The position numbers and the translations under genes were made by a program. From NCBI GenBank assembly GCA_027574665.1, contig CM050658.1:23448317-23512316 (forward strand): a stretch of DNA of 64,000 nucleotides. Direction: 5' to 3'. Under the pieces are notes generated by a model. That model saw nothing but the letters and a program-made list of their open reading frames with translations. It was not told where the DNA came from and did not search any database. The stretch is from Rhynochetos jubatus (lineage: Eukaryota > Chordata > Aves > Eurypygiformes > Rhynochetidae). Shown here piece by piece: positions 27,401 to 38,500 of the stretch; positions within the stretch are counted from its first letter, which is position 1, and the number at the start of each line of letters is the position of its first letter.

Positions 27401-28541
27401 TTGTCTGTTATGTTGTTAGTCTGGTTTTTTGAGGAGTTGTAATAAATTATTTATTCCTTCTATCTCTGGAACTCTGTTTTCCACAAATGTATGTTTTAGT
27501 TCTCTTCTCACTTCTGAATTCTCTTCTGTTCCCCACCTGTACTTATTTGAAACCCGAGAGACTTGAAGTCGTCTGTTATGTGGGCTCAATGACAGTACAG
27601 TATCTCTTAGTAGCAATCTTTATTTTTTTTAGTTCCATACTCTTCTCTCTTACTAAGAGGTTATTTAGAATTTATTTTCCTTTCTATGGATTTACTGTTA
27701 CTGACATTCTGCAACTCCCCCTTCAGCCATAGATTCTTTTAGCTTTTATTAAAGAAACTGGAAGCTTATAATTCAGCTAGTGGTCATGAACGTGTAAGAT
27801 CTGACTTGAAGTTTTGGTTCTCTGCAGGTTTGTGAAATGTTGACACAGTTGCTAAACTTTTGTCAGGGTGCTATGCAAGTTGAGCACAAACTGAAGCACT
27901 TTGAATTCAGACAATCTTCCTTAGTCTCAATTCCTCACCTCTACATAGGGTGAACTTTTCTAATCTTTATAGTCGGTTTAGACTTCATGGCCTTTCAGCA
28001 GGAATTCTTCTAGGAATTTATACTAAAGACTTTTATCTGTCGTGTCCTCTAAAACTAAGTGAAGGATTTTTAGGATTTTTGATTTGGTTTTTCTTTTTTT
28101 CTTTAATGATTATGCATGTAAACTGCTAAAGGGACTTTTAATTTTTTTTTTTTATTCATGCTGTAAAATGTGGGGCTTAGTCACTGATTGAGCATCCATT
28201 ACTTTAAATCCATAAACCATAGGCTAGAACTAAAATATATCGTATTCATGTCACTTTTTTATTTTTTACTGTTAAACTTGCAGGGAATTGTGAAGAGAGA
28301 TGAACTCGTGTTCAGGGCTGCCAGAAGCCGCAGAATCCCTATCCTGATGGTGACATCTGGAGGTTACCAGAAGAGGACAGCACGGATTATTGCCGATTCC
28401 ATTCTCAATTTGCACAACCTGGGGCTTATTGACAAGGAGCTAGCAAGCAGTGGAGCTGAAAACCCCAAGGTAGAAGAGATGATTAGACACTCTGCTAAAG
28501 ACTTAACCAACTTGTCACTGCAGTGCAGTGCACTGCAGTGA
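3398..28541 (+). CDS. HDAC11: HDAC11, class IV histone deacetylase (3' eight coding exons; 5' part outside window)
   Basis: Eight exons (3398-3498, 9569-9685, 15010-15052, 16398-16474, 18157-18219, 20279-20375, 24754-24932, 28284-28541) join in frame through GT-AG introns to about 311 residues. They align end to end with vertebrate HDAC11 from roughly residue 50 on. HDAC11 is the only class IV zinc-dependent deacetylase; the family is known for efficient removal of long-chain fatty acyl groups from lysine. All active-site elements are visible: the GGGFHHC double histidine, the [14 protein letters not shown] metal site (Asp and His ligands), the NAGTDIL aspartate, and the TSGGYQ catalytic tyrosine. 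The coding exons for the first ~50 residues were looked for in 1-3397 and not seen, so they lie to the left. The C-terminal tail after NLGLID differs from the mammalian tail in length and sequence, which is usual for this end. The gene is intact as far as seen. Confidence 0.97.
3499..9568. other. HDAC11 intron (6.1 kb)
   Basis: An AT-rich intron with no recognisable gene or transposable element. It holds a TA dinucleotide stretch near 6971-7017 and homopolymer T runs near 6641 and 7080. Confidence 0.7.
6974..7016. repeat. (TA)n microsatellite, two blocks
   Basis: Two runs of alternating TA are separated by tgtagaga, forming a duplicated gagatatata... pattern inside an HDAC11 intron. Confidence 0.85.
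9569..9685 (+). CDS. HDAC11: HDAC11 coding exon ([14 protein letters not shown]...)
   Basis: This exon is exactly 39 codons in phase 0, between ctcgtttgtag and atg|gtaagg. It begins with the conserved WSF and contains [19 protein letters not shown] and GGTIM, all typical of HDAC11. Confidence 0.96.
9686..13840. other. HDAC11 intron, left part
   Basis: An AT-rich intron starting at the gtaagg donor. No gene or clear repeat was recognised before the CR1 fragment. Confidence 0.6.
13841..14285 (-). mobile_element. CR1 LINE 3' fragment, minus orientation
   Basis: It reads in + as the reverse complement of a CR1 3' end: atagaatcacagaac, gttggaagggaccttaaagc, ctgggcaacctgtcccagtg, cttctcttctccaggctaaa. 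It lies in an HDAC11 intron, preceded by a T-rich run. It is 5' truncated. Confidence 0.92.
14286..15009. other. HDAC11 intron, right part
   Basis: Intronic sequence up to the acceptor of the 43-nt exon; nothing else seen. Confidence 0.6.
15010..15052 (+). CDS. HDAC11: HDAC11 43-nt micro-exon ([14 protein letters not shown])
   Basis: This short exon lies between ttttcttaag and g|gtaagt. It encodes [14 protein letters not shown] plus the first base of the next glycine codon. It is too short for ORF-length searches but fits the conserved HDAC11 sequence and the phases on both sides. Confidence 0.95.
16398..16474 (+). CDS. HDAC11: HDAC11 exon with active-site double histidine
   Basis: It encodes [20 protein letters not shown] and ITLAIK; the two adjacent histidines are the general acid/base pair of the deacetylase. 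The acceptor is tatgtttag and the donor aag|gtaaga. Together with the carried base it gives 26 codons. Confidence 0.97.
17395..17770. other. Unclassified GC-richer block in HDAC11 intron
   Basis: About 375 bp with clearly more G+C than the surrounding intron and long overlapping open frames on both strands. It matches no domain I know and has no start or splice signals that would make it a gene. It may be an unrecognised old repeat or retrocopy. Confidence 0.3.
18157..18219 (+). CDS. HDAC11: HDAC11 exon with zinc-ligand DLDAHQ motif
   Basis: This exon is 21 codons, [20 protein letters not shown] then Q, between tatatccag and cag|gtgagt. The Asp and His of DLDAH are zinc ligands in the family. 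Confidence 0.97.
18220..20278. other. HDAC11 intron (2.1 kb)
   Basis: AT-rich, nothing recognised apart from short T runs near 19383 and 19914. Confidence 0.6.
20279..20375 (+). CDS. HDAC11: HDAC11 exon ([20 protein letters not shown]...)
   Basis: It is preceded by ctccttcag and followed by c|gtaagt, ending in phase 1. It encodes [30 protein letters not shown]; these match HDAC11 almost residue for residue. Confidence 0.97.
20376..24753. other. HDAC11 intron (4.4 kb) hosting an old CR1
   Basis: The intron between the GNGHERDF and NAGTDIL exons. Apart from the CR1 coding-region fragment and a GC-richer stretch up to about 23760 it is ordinary AT-rich sequence. Confidence 0.65.
21545..23130 (-). 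mobile_element. Degenerate CR1 fragment: ORF1 C-terminus plus ORF2 endonuclease
   Basis: Read on the minus strand from 23130 down, the translations resemble CR1 ORF1 ([36 protein letters not shown]; the SGNH-hydrolase-like part). They then continue into the ORF2 apurinic-type endonuclease ([28 protein letters not shown], then [13 protein letters not shown]). Stops and frameshifts break every frame, so it is dead. It lacks the reverse transcriptase and the 3' end, so it is an internal piece of an old copy. Sequence to about 23740 has similar composition and may be its 5' continuation. Confidence 0.82.
24754..24932 (+). CDS. HDAC11: HDAC11 exon with NAGTDIL metal-site aspartate
   Basis: The acceptor is ttttttttag and the donor cag|gtttgt. 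It encodes [20 protein letters not shown], then [20 protein letters not shown]. The Asp in GTD is the third zinc ligand. The codon joined across the upstream splice gives Arg where the mammalian protein has Gln. Confidence 0.96.
24933..28283. other. Last HDAC11 intron (3.35 kb)
   Basis: AT- and T-rich intron between gtttgt and gttaaacttgcag. No repeat or gene recognised. Confidence 0.6.
28284..28541 (+). CDS. HDAC11: HDAC11 terminal coding exon and stop
   Basis: The acceptor is gttaaacttgcag. It encodes [13 protein letters not shown], then [20 protein letters not shown], containing the catalytic tyrosine, and ends at TGA 28539-28541. The last ~40 residues (after NLGLID) are lineage-specific. 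The codons before the stop lie in a near-palindromic CTGCAGTGCAGTGCACTGCAG stretch. Confidence 0.96.
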   Translation, partial: GIVKRDELVFRAARSRRIPILMVTSGGYQKRTARIIADSILNLHNLGLIDKELASSGAENPKVEEMIRHSAKDLTNLSLQCSALQ

Positions 28542-29560
28542 TGTTACTAAATTTTAGGAGACAACTTCCTGGTTTAGGAGCAGGAAGTCTTCACATCATT
28601 GCCAGGGTTAATACTACATATTGAGAAAGACTGTAAAATGATACAGCAGAGATAACATGCAGTCACAGAATAACTGTGTCTAACTTCTGAAGCTATCTGG
28701 AGCAAAGGCAACCAGTCCTTTTAAGCTAATTGAGACATACTCAAGGGCACTGTCTTTCAGTTTATAATATTACTGTAGAAAGCTTTAATTGCTTCTCTTA
28801 TTGTTTCTGTTATTGTTATGGGTAGTAATTATGTTGAAAGAACTATGCAGTTAGTATCCGAAGTGTCCCAGTCCTATTTCAGATGGTGCAGTTTGGACTG
28901 TGGTGGAAGAAATATGGACTAAACCTACTGGCTTTTTTCTTTAGATACTGCATTTTATTTATTGGAGGTTTTATACTGTGAGCTCTGTTCAGGCTTCAAC
29001 TGTCGTTTCAATACTAACGTGCAATATTATAAAAACCAGTTCTGTTGGTAGGCTTTGAAGCCATAGTCTGTTAGAACAAAAGTTCATTAATTTATATTTT
29101 ATTCCTGTTGTTGATAGTGACTTAAATCTTACTGATAAACACCTTGAGAAATAAAATATGACATGCCTTGGGCTCCATATGCATATGAGCCACAATGGGT
29201 CAGCATTAACCGTCTAGTTTTTGCCTCTCAAAATGAGGCCTACATATAAAAGGCAATAGTTACTATGCATTGTAAATCCAAGAATAAAGAAACCACGGTA
29301 AAATGAAAACTAATTTTAGAGTTCTGAGAAGTCTTGCAGAAAATATTACATAGAAATATAGGGTGTATTTTATTATTGCCAGTCTGTCATGCCTAGAACA
29401 ATGAAGATTAAGTTTAGGTTTGAGTTTTTTCCCAACTAATGCTGTTTTTTCACTTGCTGAAAGAGTAATGATAGTTGCAGTAATAGTTGGGAACCAAATT
29501 GTGCATATTTACAGATAAAACCAGTGAAATTTCTACAATAAATTAGTGTGCTAATTTTAT
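28542..29560 (+). other. HDAC11: HDAC11 3' UTR, end not determined
   Basis: Non-coding sequence follows the stop. AATAAA hexamers occur at 29150-29155, 29283-29288 and 29537-29542; any of them could serve as a polyadenylation signal, and the transcript may run further. No other feature is visible here. Confidence 0.5.
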
Positions 29561-32500
29561 ATGGGAGCATCTGGGAGGATTTGGGAACAAAATAATTTAT
29601 TTAGAAGCAAATTCAGTACAATAACTGTAAAGTTTGGTTTTATTTATGTTGGTATATTTTGCATTAGGTACTCTTTGGAGTTGTAAATGTACTAAACTGT
29701 ATATTTTGCAACAAGTTTTTTTAACTTACAAGTATTTACTCGTTTGTAGTAGAAATTTCACGTCCTGTTTAGGTTTGAGCCGTTCTATGAAGGAACATCA
29801 GTATTTTCCTTGTAGTAGAATTGGTGTAAGCTGTTTAAGGTATGATTAATTCTAATTAGAATACTTACCTCAGTGTTAATTTTTAGATTGATGGGCTTTG
29901 TTAATTATAAGAACTTGCACAATTGCTATAAATGGCCACTTTAAAACAGATTTGACATATTGCACTAATCTTGAGTTGCAACACTGTTAGTGAAAAGCAC
30001 TTTTAAATTTCTTACCAGAAGGACCATGAGAGGACAACTAATGTTGAGATTTATTTTTTCTATATACTGTCTGATGTTATTGAGAGATGTTGTAATTCTT
30101 TCATATAATTTTTATAAAGTTATAAATTACATTTCTATAAACTAAACCCCTGTTATAGTACCATATGGTCTTTTTCAAAACGTTTTCTGTTTGTGTTAAC
30201 AGTTTATATTATTTTCTCTGGGTGGAGATTAAAATGATGGTGAACAATGCTGACTGATTTTTCTTTTCTTCACACGTATCTTGGCTGTCAAAAACTTTGA
30301 ATGGAACAGTTTATTGAAAGGACAAGAATGAAAAACACATCTTAAATCACAACTGAAACTGCAGTGAGTATTAAGGGTGAATAGTACAAGGTTTGTCAAC
30401 AGTGAGTGACTTCTCTGAGACTTAATGTGTTGACCTTGTAAAGTGAGCTTGGAAGTTTTTTATCCAAATGCTTTTTAAGATGTCAACGTAAGGGATTAAA
30501 GTCACTTTCTAATTCAAGGTGTGTTCTATTACCTATGTTGTAACTCCTATTTTAAGTATTTTATTGTTACAGGTATTAAACTGTAAACTAAGCTTCTGTT
30601 AAGGCTACAGTAGTTAGAGGTCATTTATAAATCCATGTCTTTTTCAGAGAACTAAATGTATGCAGAAAAGCCTGTGAGCTTTCAGACTCATTTGTAAAAT
30701 CTGTGATTCTTAAGCGATGGACATGCTGACTACCAAACAAGAAAAAAAGATTACAAAAATTAATTGGTGGACAGCTTGGGGGAGAGCAGGTAATGCTTAT
30801 GTTCGGTGGATAATAAATGTCCGTGCCCCCAGGTTCCCTACTCCTTGCTGCTCCTCACAGCTTGAGGAATGTAATGAACCTGAAACTCTTCCCTGGTACC
30901 TTCTGGTCCTGCTACCAGAGTAAGTTGTTCAGCCGTGTTCCTGCCTCCTCTTGCACACAGTTCTCAGTGCTGGCTGCGTCTGTTTTTTGTGGTCTGTGAC
31001 CTGACACTTAGCCATTTTTTGTACCTTACAAATTGTACTATGCAATTGTCCTACATGCAACGTAGCTGCTTTGGGGAGAGCACTCTCTGACAAATCCAGA
31101 ATTATGAAGTCAGTAATTTTGGACCTAGACTTTGCTCACACTGTGCTGCCAGGAGCTGAAGGAGCTCGCTGAGTTCAGAAAGCTGCAGGGTCTAGGATCT
31201 TGGTGCGGTGTGCTATGCCAGTTTTTGAATAATTGAAAACATTCTTCTTTCAAGAAAACTGCAATCCCTCGTGAAGAAAATTCACTTGCTGTCTTTGCCT
31301 AGTGGAAGATGATCTTCCTTCTATCTCCCGGTTGATTCTGAAATGCAGAAAAAGCAAGAATAAAGGGCCTGATCCCAAGTGATGCTGTGTCCTGAACTTG
31401 CCTTGAATTAAGCACGGGTTGTATGTTCCCCAGCCATTCTAGAGGCAAGCTTGCAAATGGTTCAGTATGTGCCAGCCTTTAGCTTAGTCTTTAAATCGGT
31501 GTGATTTTTCAGGTTTTTAGTCTTTCCTTGATCCTGATGCTTCTGGTAATCTCTTCTATTTCCCATTCAGTGCTCATTTAATTTTCCTTTCTTTAGCTTG
31601 TCCTTTATGCAGGCCATTTTACTACAGCCAGTCACTTTTTACCATGGGTCAATATAATTAATTTATTTGAAAACGAGAAGATGTGATTGTAAGCTGTATG
31701 AAGGACTAACTCCTGTTACTAGGCCTGAACCTCTCTTCAGTTTACCATGGCAGTGAGAACAAAAGATTTCTTTTGCTGGGTGCCTGACTCAGTGCAAGTA
31801 CAGTTTCTACCTGCAGGCGATCTTTAGAACAAAGCAAGTAACTCCAGTCCTGCTTTCCTACAGCCTTTTGAATGTGCAAGCGTGCTCTGTGCTGTACATG
31901 GTACTGACTTCCCAAAATGAAATTCGGAATATTGTGGTAGGACAAAAATGCTGTTGTGATTGAATAGGCACAGGACACTGTCATGGTGAGGCTGTGGTTC
32001 TGACTCACCAGCCTGCTGCAGTTCTGATCCCCCTCCCTGCAGTTTACCTGAGGTTAAACTTCTGTTTGGAGATGAATTAAGTACAAAAATTTTGAAAAGA
32101 CTGTCAGTGATGTTAGGCACATCTTGTGTTACCAGTCCTGCAGTATTGTATTTTGCCTGTGCAGTGGTCTGTGGAGCCATGGCACGCTTTCTTAAACCAT
32201 TTCTTCCTTCAAAAGTAACATTACAGGTGATTAGTTAAACTATTTGATGTCAGATATAAGGCTAGTTATATATTTCCCTAATAAGATCCAAATGCTTTGT
32301 TTTATTTTGCAGTTGAGGGTAGACGACATCCTTTGAGTTTGATGGAAACTGATTCTTTTTATTCTGAAAATGCATGTTTGATTTGTGTTTTAAAAAAAAA
32401 GGAAAAGGGAACCAAAAGAAGTGTTCAAGGCTGAACTAAAATAACACGTCTTGTCTTTATAGTGTCTTACATTTAGTCCTTAGTAGAGTTACAGCAGACT

Positions 32501-35500
32501 GCAATGCTTTCTAGGAGCAAAGAGATGTCTCCTTGTTTTCACTTTTGACACCTCAGAAAGATTGCAATGAATCCCCTTAGCCAAAAGCTTGTCACGTGTT
32601 CTGTGATCGTTTTTTTCCCCCTTGTATTTAATACAGGCACAGAACAGGGCAAAATTTGGCTTGCGGTCCATTTAGGTCTGTAGCAGAGAGGAGACCAGGA
32701 AACTGAAAATTTCCTGCACAAAATGCTGCCGCCTGCTCTGTATGTTCCTTGCGTGTGACATTGGAGCTGCAGCCAGCAAGAGCCTCTTGTTTTTGTATGA
32801 ATCAAGTAGAACCTTTGCTGGTGTATATCTGTGTCTGCATGTTTATTTGCTGCTTCTGTATGTTGTATGCTAACTTCTCTCTCTTCATTCTTTGCTAATC
32901 TTCCCTGTCACAACCATCCACTAAAGTGTCACCAAGAACATTCTGCTGTTTTGTGCTGGTGACCAGGACTTTTCTGTGTGGGCACTGTTCTCCAGCTGCA
33001 GTACAGCTTCCCACTTAGAAATTCTCAGCGTAAGGGTTTAGTGGATTTGGGCTTTACTGGTTTTGGTCTGCAGCTACATTGCAGTTTGGCTCGTTTGGTG
33101 TACAAGACGTTCAGACAGTGATGTGTCTGGGCAGGTTTTGCGTGTGCACCTGAGGGTCTGAGTAGTGTCAGGTAGACACAGCAACTTCTGCTGACAGTTG
33201 TTTGTATATTAGGATAAGCAGCTCGATAGATCAGAAAGAGACGTTTGATTGCTGCCTGAGATAAGCAATTCATAATAGCTTGTTCAAGAATAGAAACAGA
33301 ATCAGATTTTAATTCCTTTACAAATCAAAACAAGTTGACAAATATCAGAAGTAGATGGAGGGGGAGGAATTGTCCAAAAACTATTGCATCTGATGGTTCT
33401 TAATGTCAAGATACTGTGATTGTCTGGGAGTATTACTGTAAATTAGATGAGTTAGTCTTTGCCAAGACTACATCCTGTGGTAATCACAGAAGTGCAGTTT
33501 AATGGAAAGCAGAGGGGGAAAGGCATAGTTGCAGGGGATGTGATGCAACTGCTGTGATCATTCTCAGTTTCATGATAGCACTGTTTTGGCTTAGCAGAGG
33601 AGGTAGTAGCATAATAGGATGCAGCCCTGCTCATTATTCTGTGGACGTAACCAAGAGGGTGAAGTTCTGAAGCAGGTAGGTGGTTCTAAAGATTCTAATT
33701 CCTGTTTATTTAGATTTTCCAGAACAGTTAAGATGTAATCATCTGAACATTGTGAGATTCCAGTGCCCTTTTGGAAAAAAAAAAAAGTATTTATTCGCAC
33801 AGATCCTGTAAGAAGAGTTTTTAAAATGGTATCATAAGCAGTAGCCACAGCTCAGCTACAGTCTAACAGAGAGCTTGAGCACAGCTGTAGCTCAGGTGTA
33901 CAAAGTAGTACTGAGAACTCTGTCTGGCTGCCAGGGGCAGCTCCAGCAGTGGTCTGTGGGAGAGGCTGGATAACACTTCTGCACATCAGGCATCCAGTTC
34001 TGATTTTGGGAATGTCTTGTGTCTGTTTTCAGGTAGCCCAGTGATATCGCACAATACATTGATTACTGCCATCCGTATCTCGTTTGTAAGGATTCCCTAA
34101 AATGCTATTAGAGGAAGAGCTTAGATTATTGCAAGTTACAGAAATACTGTTGAATTTAGCCTCTTCTGGATTACTTGTTTCAACTTCATGGTATGCTGTC
34201 TCTGAAATTGATTCTGAGGCTAATTGTCTTTATCTTGGCAACTGTTTCTCAAAGTTGCCTTTTGTTAATGAAACAAAAAATCAAACTCCAACCTGGGCAG
34301 CTTTGTATTAGCAGTGCTAAACATATTACAGGAACTGAGGAAGATGCTTTAGGGATTTTTACTTAGGCATGCAATTAAATAATACACTTAAAGCTACTGA
34401 TACCATGTTAAGATCAAAATTCAACATAAGGAAATTAGATGCACTCACAGCTCAAGGAAATATCCTGTGATGCCATTGTAAAGCCAGACTAGAGCTTGGT
34501 ATCATACTACTGAACAGAGTTGGCAACCAATAAGTACTGAAAATCAAAGAATTATTTTAGATGATAGAAACAGATGAGACTAAAACCAATGAAGTCGGAG
34601 AAGAAAAGCCAAACTTGAACTTTAATTTTTTTAGCGGTATCATCGGCTCTCGAATTGGTGCTAATATTTTGTCTCTTTTTTTCTGTTACTGTTTCTAGAT
34701 AGAAACATGGTGTCATAGAGATTGAGTTTTGGAGTGGAAGCCATAGTAAAACAGCCATGTTTTGATTTCTGGAGGGAAAATCACACCAGATTTTCTTCCC
34801 AGGTGACTCCCTCTGATTCCTATCTTACATATAGTGACTTATAAACACATCAAGTTGCACAACAGTAAGGTAACTCTTCACTGTAACTCAAAATAGAACA
34901 ACCAATGTATCTCAAGCCGACTGTTCTTGTGATTTCTTCTTTTTAAAGGTGACAGTGTTAGAAAGCTTTGAGTTCCCAATGAAGATTTATGTTCATAATG
35001 CTATGAGCAAGTAGGAAACACGTGGAGTATTTCAGGTATTAGCTCTTTCAGTGCTCTGTATTATTTTGTTGTCATAATACAGTTTTTACTGTGTTATTTG
35101 CAAAACTTGTGCTTAATTAAGAATTGAGTGAAACATGCTTTTACAATGTGCAGTGTCTACTTTAAAAGGCAAGAGAAGTCGTCTGTATTTTCTCTAGCCT
35201 GCACTCATTTACTCTTTAGGGAGTAGAATATTGAAACAAAACCAATGAGTGACTGTAGAGGTTCCCTGGTCCATCAAGATTTCACACTGTTCATTGTGAT
35301 TAGATACAAGACCATATGCTGGTAAATTAATTTGAAAACTGTATCTAACTGTGCCTGTGAACACAACCCCATATAACTCCTACTGATTCATCAGCTGTAT
35401 CTGCTGCTAGGGCTGATTTTCCATACATTGATATAAAAATCCAGAAAGCTACTAAATGCTCTCTAGTCTGGTTTCATTTGGTTAATGAAAATATGAACTG

Positions 35501-38500
35501 TATTTCTATGCTGCTTAACTAGAAAAACTAGTTCAAAGAAAGATCTGCTGTGGAAAAAAGCAGCTGTCTAAAGAAAGATGACATTTTTCTGAATGCATAG
35601 TTTCCTGAGCCGTAAGACAAGGTTGAAAAGATCAGCTTGATTTAATGCTATTTAAAAATTCTTTTGAGGTTTCTTGCTTTCTCACAGAAGCTGTGTGTCA
35701 GTAGCAATTATAGCGTGCTGTATGTAGGAGTTGAAGATCTGTGCATGGATATGCAAAAAGGCCTTGACCATTAAGGAAGTTACGATACATTTTCTCAAGT
35801 GCTACAGCAGCAGATAACATCTGCTAAAGTTTACATGGCCTGCTTCTCCACTCCGTATGCAAAGAATCTTTGTGACTTTGTCACAAAAGCAGGCTATTTT
35901 ACACAGATCAGTTTTTCCTGTGTCCCTTTGTGCACATTATGCTGCCCATGGAATTTGAGTTCTGTGATATCTTAACTTAATGGCCAGAATGGAATGTCAG
36001 CCATGCAGATGAGTGTTCTGCTGATACATCAGACTACCCACAAGGTATTTTGCAAGTCAGTCTGGTTTTATACAGTATTTCTAGACAGACATTTTCTTCC
36101 AGGCCAGCAAGTGACATAGCAATCGCTCTGAATGCTACAGCTCATGCAGTACTGTTGAGTGTAGTGAACGTACTTTAAGGTTGTAATCTCGTATGTTAGC
36201 GTAAATTGAAAATTGAATACACTGCGGTATGAAAATAATGATGGTTATTATCAACTGTTCAAACAGTTACAGTACTTCAAGAAATAGTGAACTATCAGAA
36301 CTACCAATTAAGATGTTTTATTGGATTGGCAAAAAGAAAGGCTAGGTAGCTTCATTTTATGGAAATTCTTGGTTTATAGAGGAAGAGGTAGCACAAAATA
36401 ATCATTGCCTTTTCATTTCAGTGCTGCTTGTTTAATGTGTGCAAATTTTTCATTCTGTCTGCTCATGGACATGGTGTTTGCACGGAGCAAGAGCATACAC
36501 AAAGCAGGAGTGTGAAAGGTGAGAGATGCGGTATAAATATGTAGTCCTCCTTGCCAGCACACTGATTGAAGTGTGGCAGCAGCGGTGGTGATGAACTGCA
36601 GATGCATTTTTTTAGAGCTGACTACATTTGCTTGAGAACAATATTAAGAATTCAAAAAGTTTACCATATTTTGGTCTCAGAAAAGTAAACATGTATGTCT
36701 GAAAGTTAACAAGCTATGACAGAGATCTGTTCTTCATGGTGTAGTTGCAGTAATTTAAACTTGTTTTTAAATACCTGAGGCTCTTGATGGTAATGGGCCT
36801 CCACAGCTTGAGGAATAAAGCTGAGTCACCAAATGAAGAGTGCAATAAACTGCATTCAAAACAATTGCCGTCTGGTTTTTTTATATTCCTCCTCATTAAA
36901 ACTGGAAGGCTGATTTTTTCCCAAATGCTGCGATGAAAATCAAGCATTCCCGTGTTGTAACATAGCCATTTTTGTGTTGTTCACAGCTAGGGAATTATAC
37001 ACGCTGTCTGCCTTTCATGCTCTTAAGCAAATAACTTGAGGAAATTTATATAACACTATTCAGGGTACAGGTAAAACCAAAGACTAACCTTTTGTTTTTC
37101 CAGAGAGATGACCAGTCCTTGCTTAGACCCCATCTAACATAGTCTAAAGCAAAGAACTGCATGGTGGTGCACTGCTATCTGATTTGTTATTAAGGTCAAT
37201 TTAATTGAAAAAAAAAATTGGGTGAGGCAAGAGGTGATAACATCTGTTAAGAAATGCTGTTTGTAAGCTTTAGTTCACGTAAAAGTCCTTTCCCAGCTAA
37301 GGATGAGGAATATTTCGGCTTAGATGTGAACAATATAAACCTATAAAGAATTGCCAAGGTCAGTGCTAATGAAGTTGGGCCTCGTTTATTGTGCATTTCT
37401 ACAACAAGGACAGTTTAGAGAGTTGGATTTGATTTAGTTTTCACACCAAGGTATTGCTAGGGGTAAAAAACCCCTACAACTCAATGAATTACTGTCCTGT
37501 GGATGTGATGAAATCAATAGTGGTCACACGGGAGACACGCTGCTTGTTTCTTTTTTTTGAGGCGTGCTCAAAAATTCCTTCAGTGTGGGAAATGTAGTCT
37601 TTCAGCATGTCTCAGTAAGATGCTGTCTTGGACATGCACGCTGCTTCCACACTGGGTGATGTTATTGTTCCTACAAAGTGCACATAAATGTTTTTCCTGC
37701 GCTGTGCTCGCAGCTGGTGAGGAGAGCACTGTAGCCTTCAGTGTTTGGGAGGTGGATGGCATCTTGTTGGGGACACACAGTATGACTCTTCAGGGCCATT
37801 TGGAAATGTGGAAGTAGACTTCTTCTATAATGCAATGCTCAGCAGTGTTTTACGTGAGCGTACTGGGAGTCATGGTGTCATTTCAGTCATCAGGAACAGT
37901 TCAAGGTTTGAAGCGGGAGTAATATCCAGTGATACGTTTTGATGGTAGTTCACCTTTGGGAAAAGAAGAATACCATTGCTCGCCCTTGACTTGTGACTGC
38001 TGTCTAGAGGTGCAGAGTCAGCAGCCCTCCACAGAGGGAAGACCCAGAGACTGGCAGCTAGTGAACCTTACTTTGGAGTGGAAGTTGATTATTCAAATGC
38101 TTAGAAATTACCTTTTTTTCTTTTTTCCCCCTCATCTTTCCCTTCCATTGTTGGCAGCATCTTGGGTTTACCAAACTGTATGCCTGGTGTATATAATACT
38201 TAGGGCTCTGGTTGTACTTCATCTCTTTCTTCCTCGGCTGTAGCTGTTCTGCAGTTTATCTGCTTAAGGGGGTAGAAAAGATTTAGCAAATCAAAGAGCT
38301 GGCTCAGTTCTTCCTCTGACTACTTGGAAGAATTCCCCTGAGAATAAAGCTTTCATAATGATACTTCCCCTGCTTCTACAGAAATGGTTTGCTTTTCTTC
38401 TGCACTCTATATGGGTGGTTTTCAAGCTGTTCTTCAATGGAAGAGAGGAGGAGGCAGTATCTGTGTCGTCAACCAGAAGTCAGTCAGTTTTGGTGACTTA

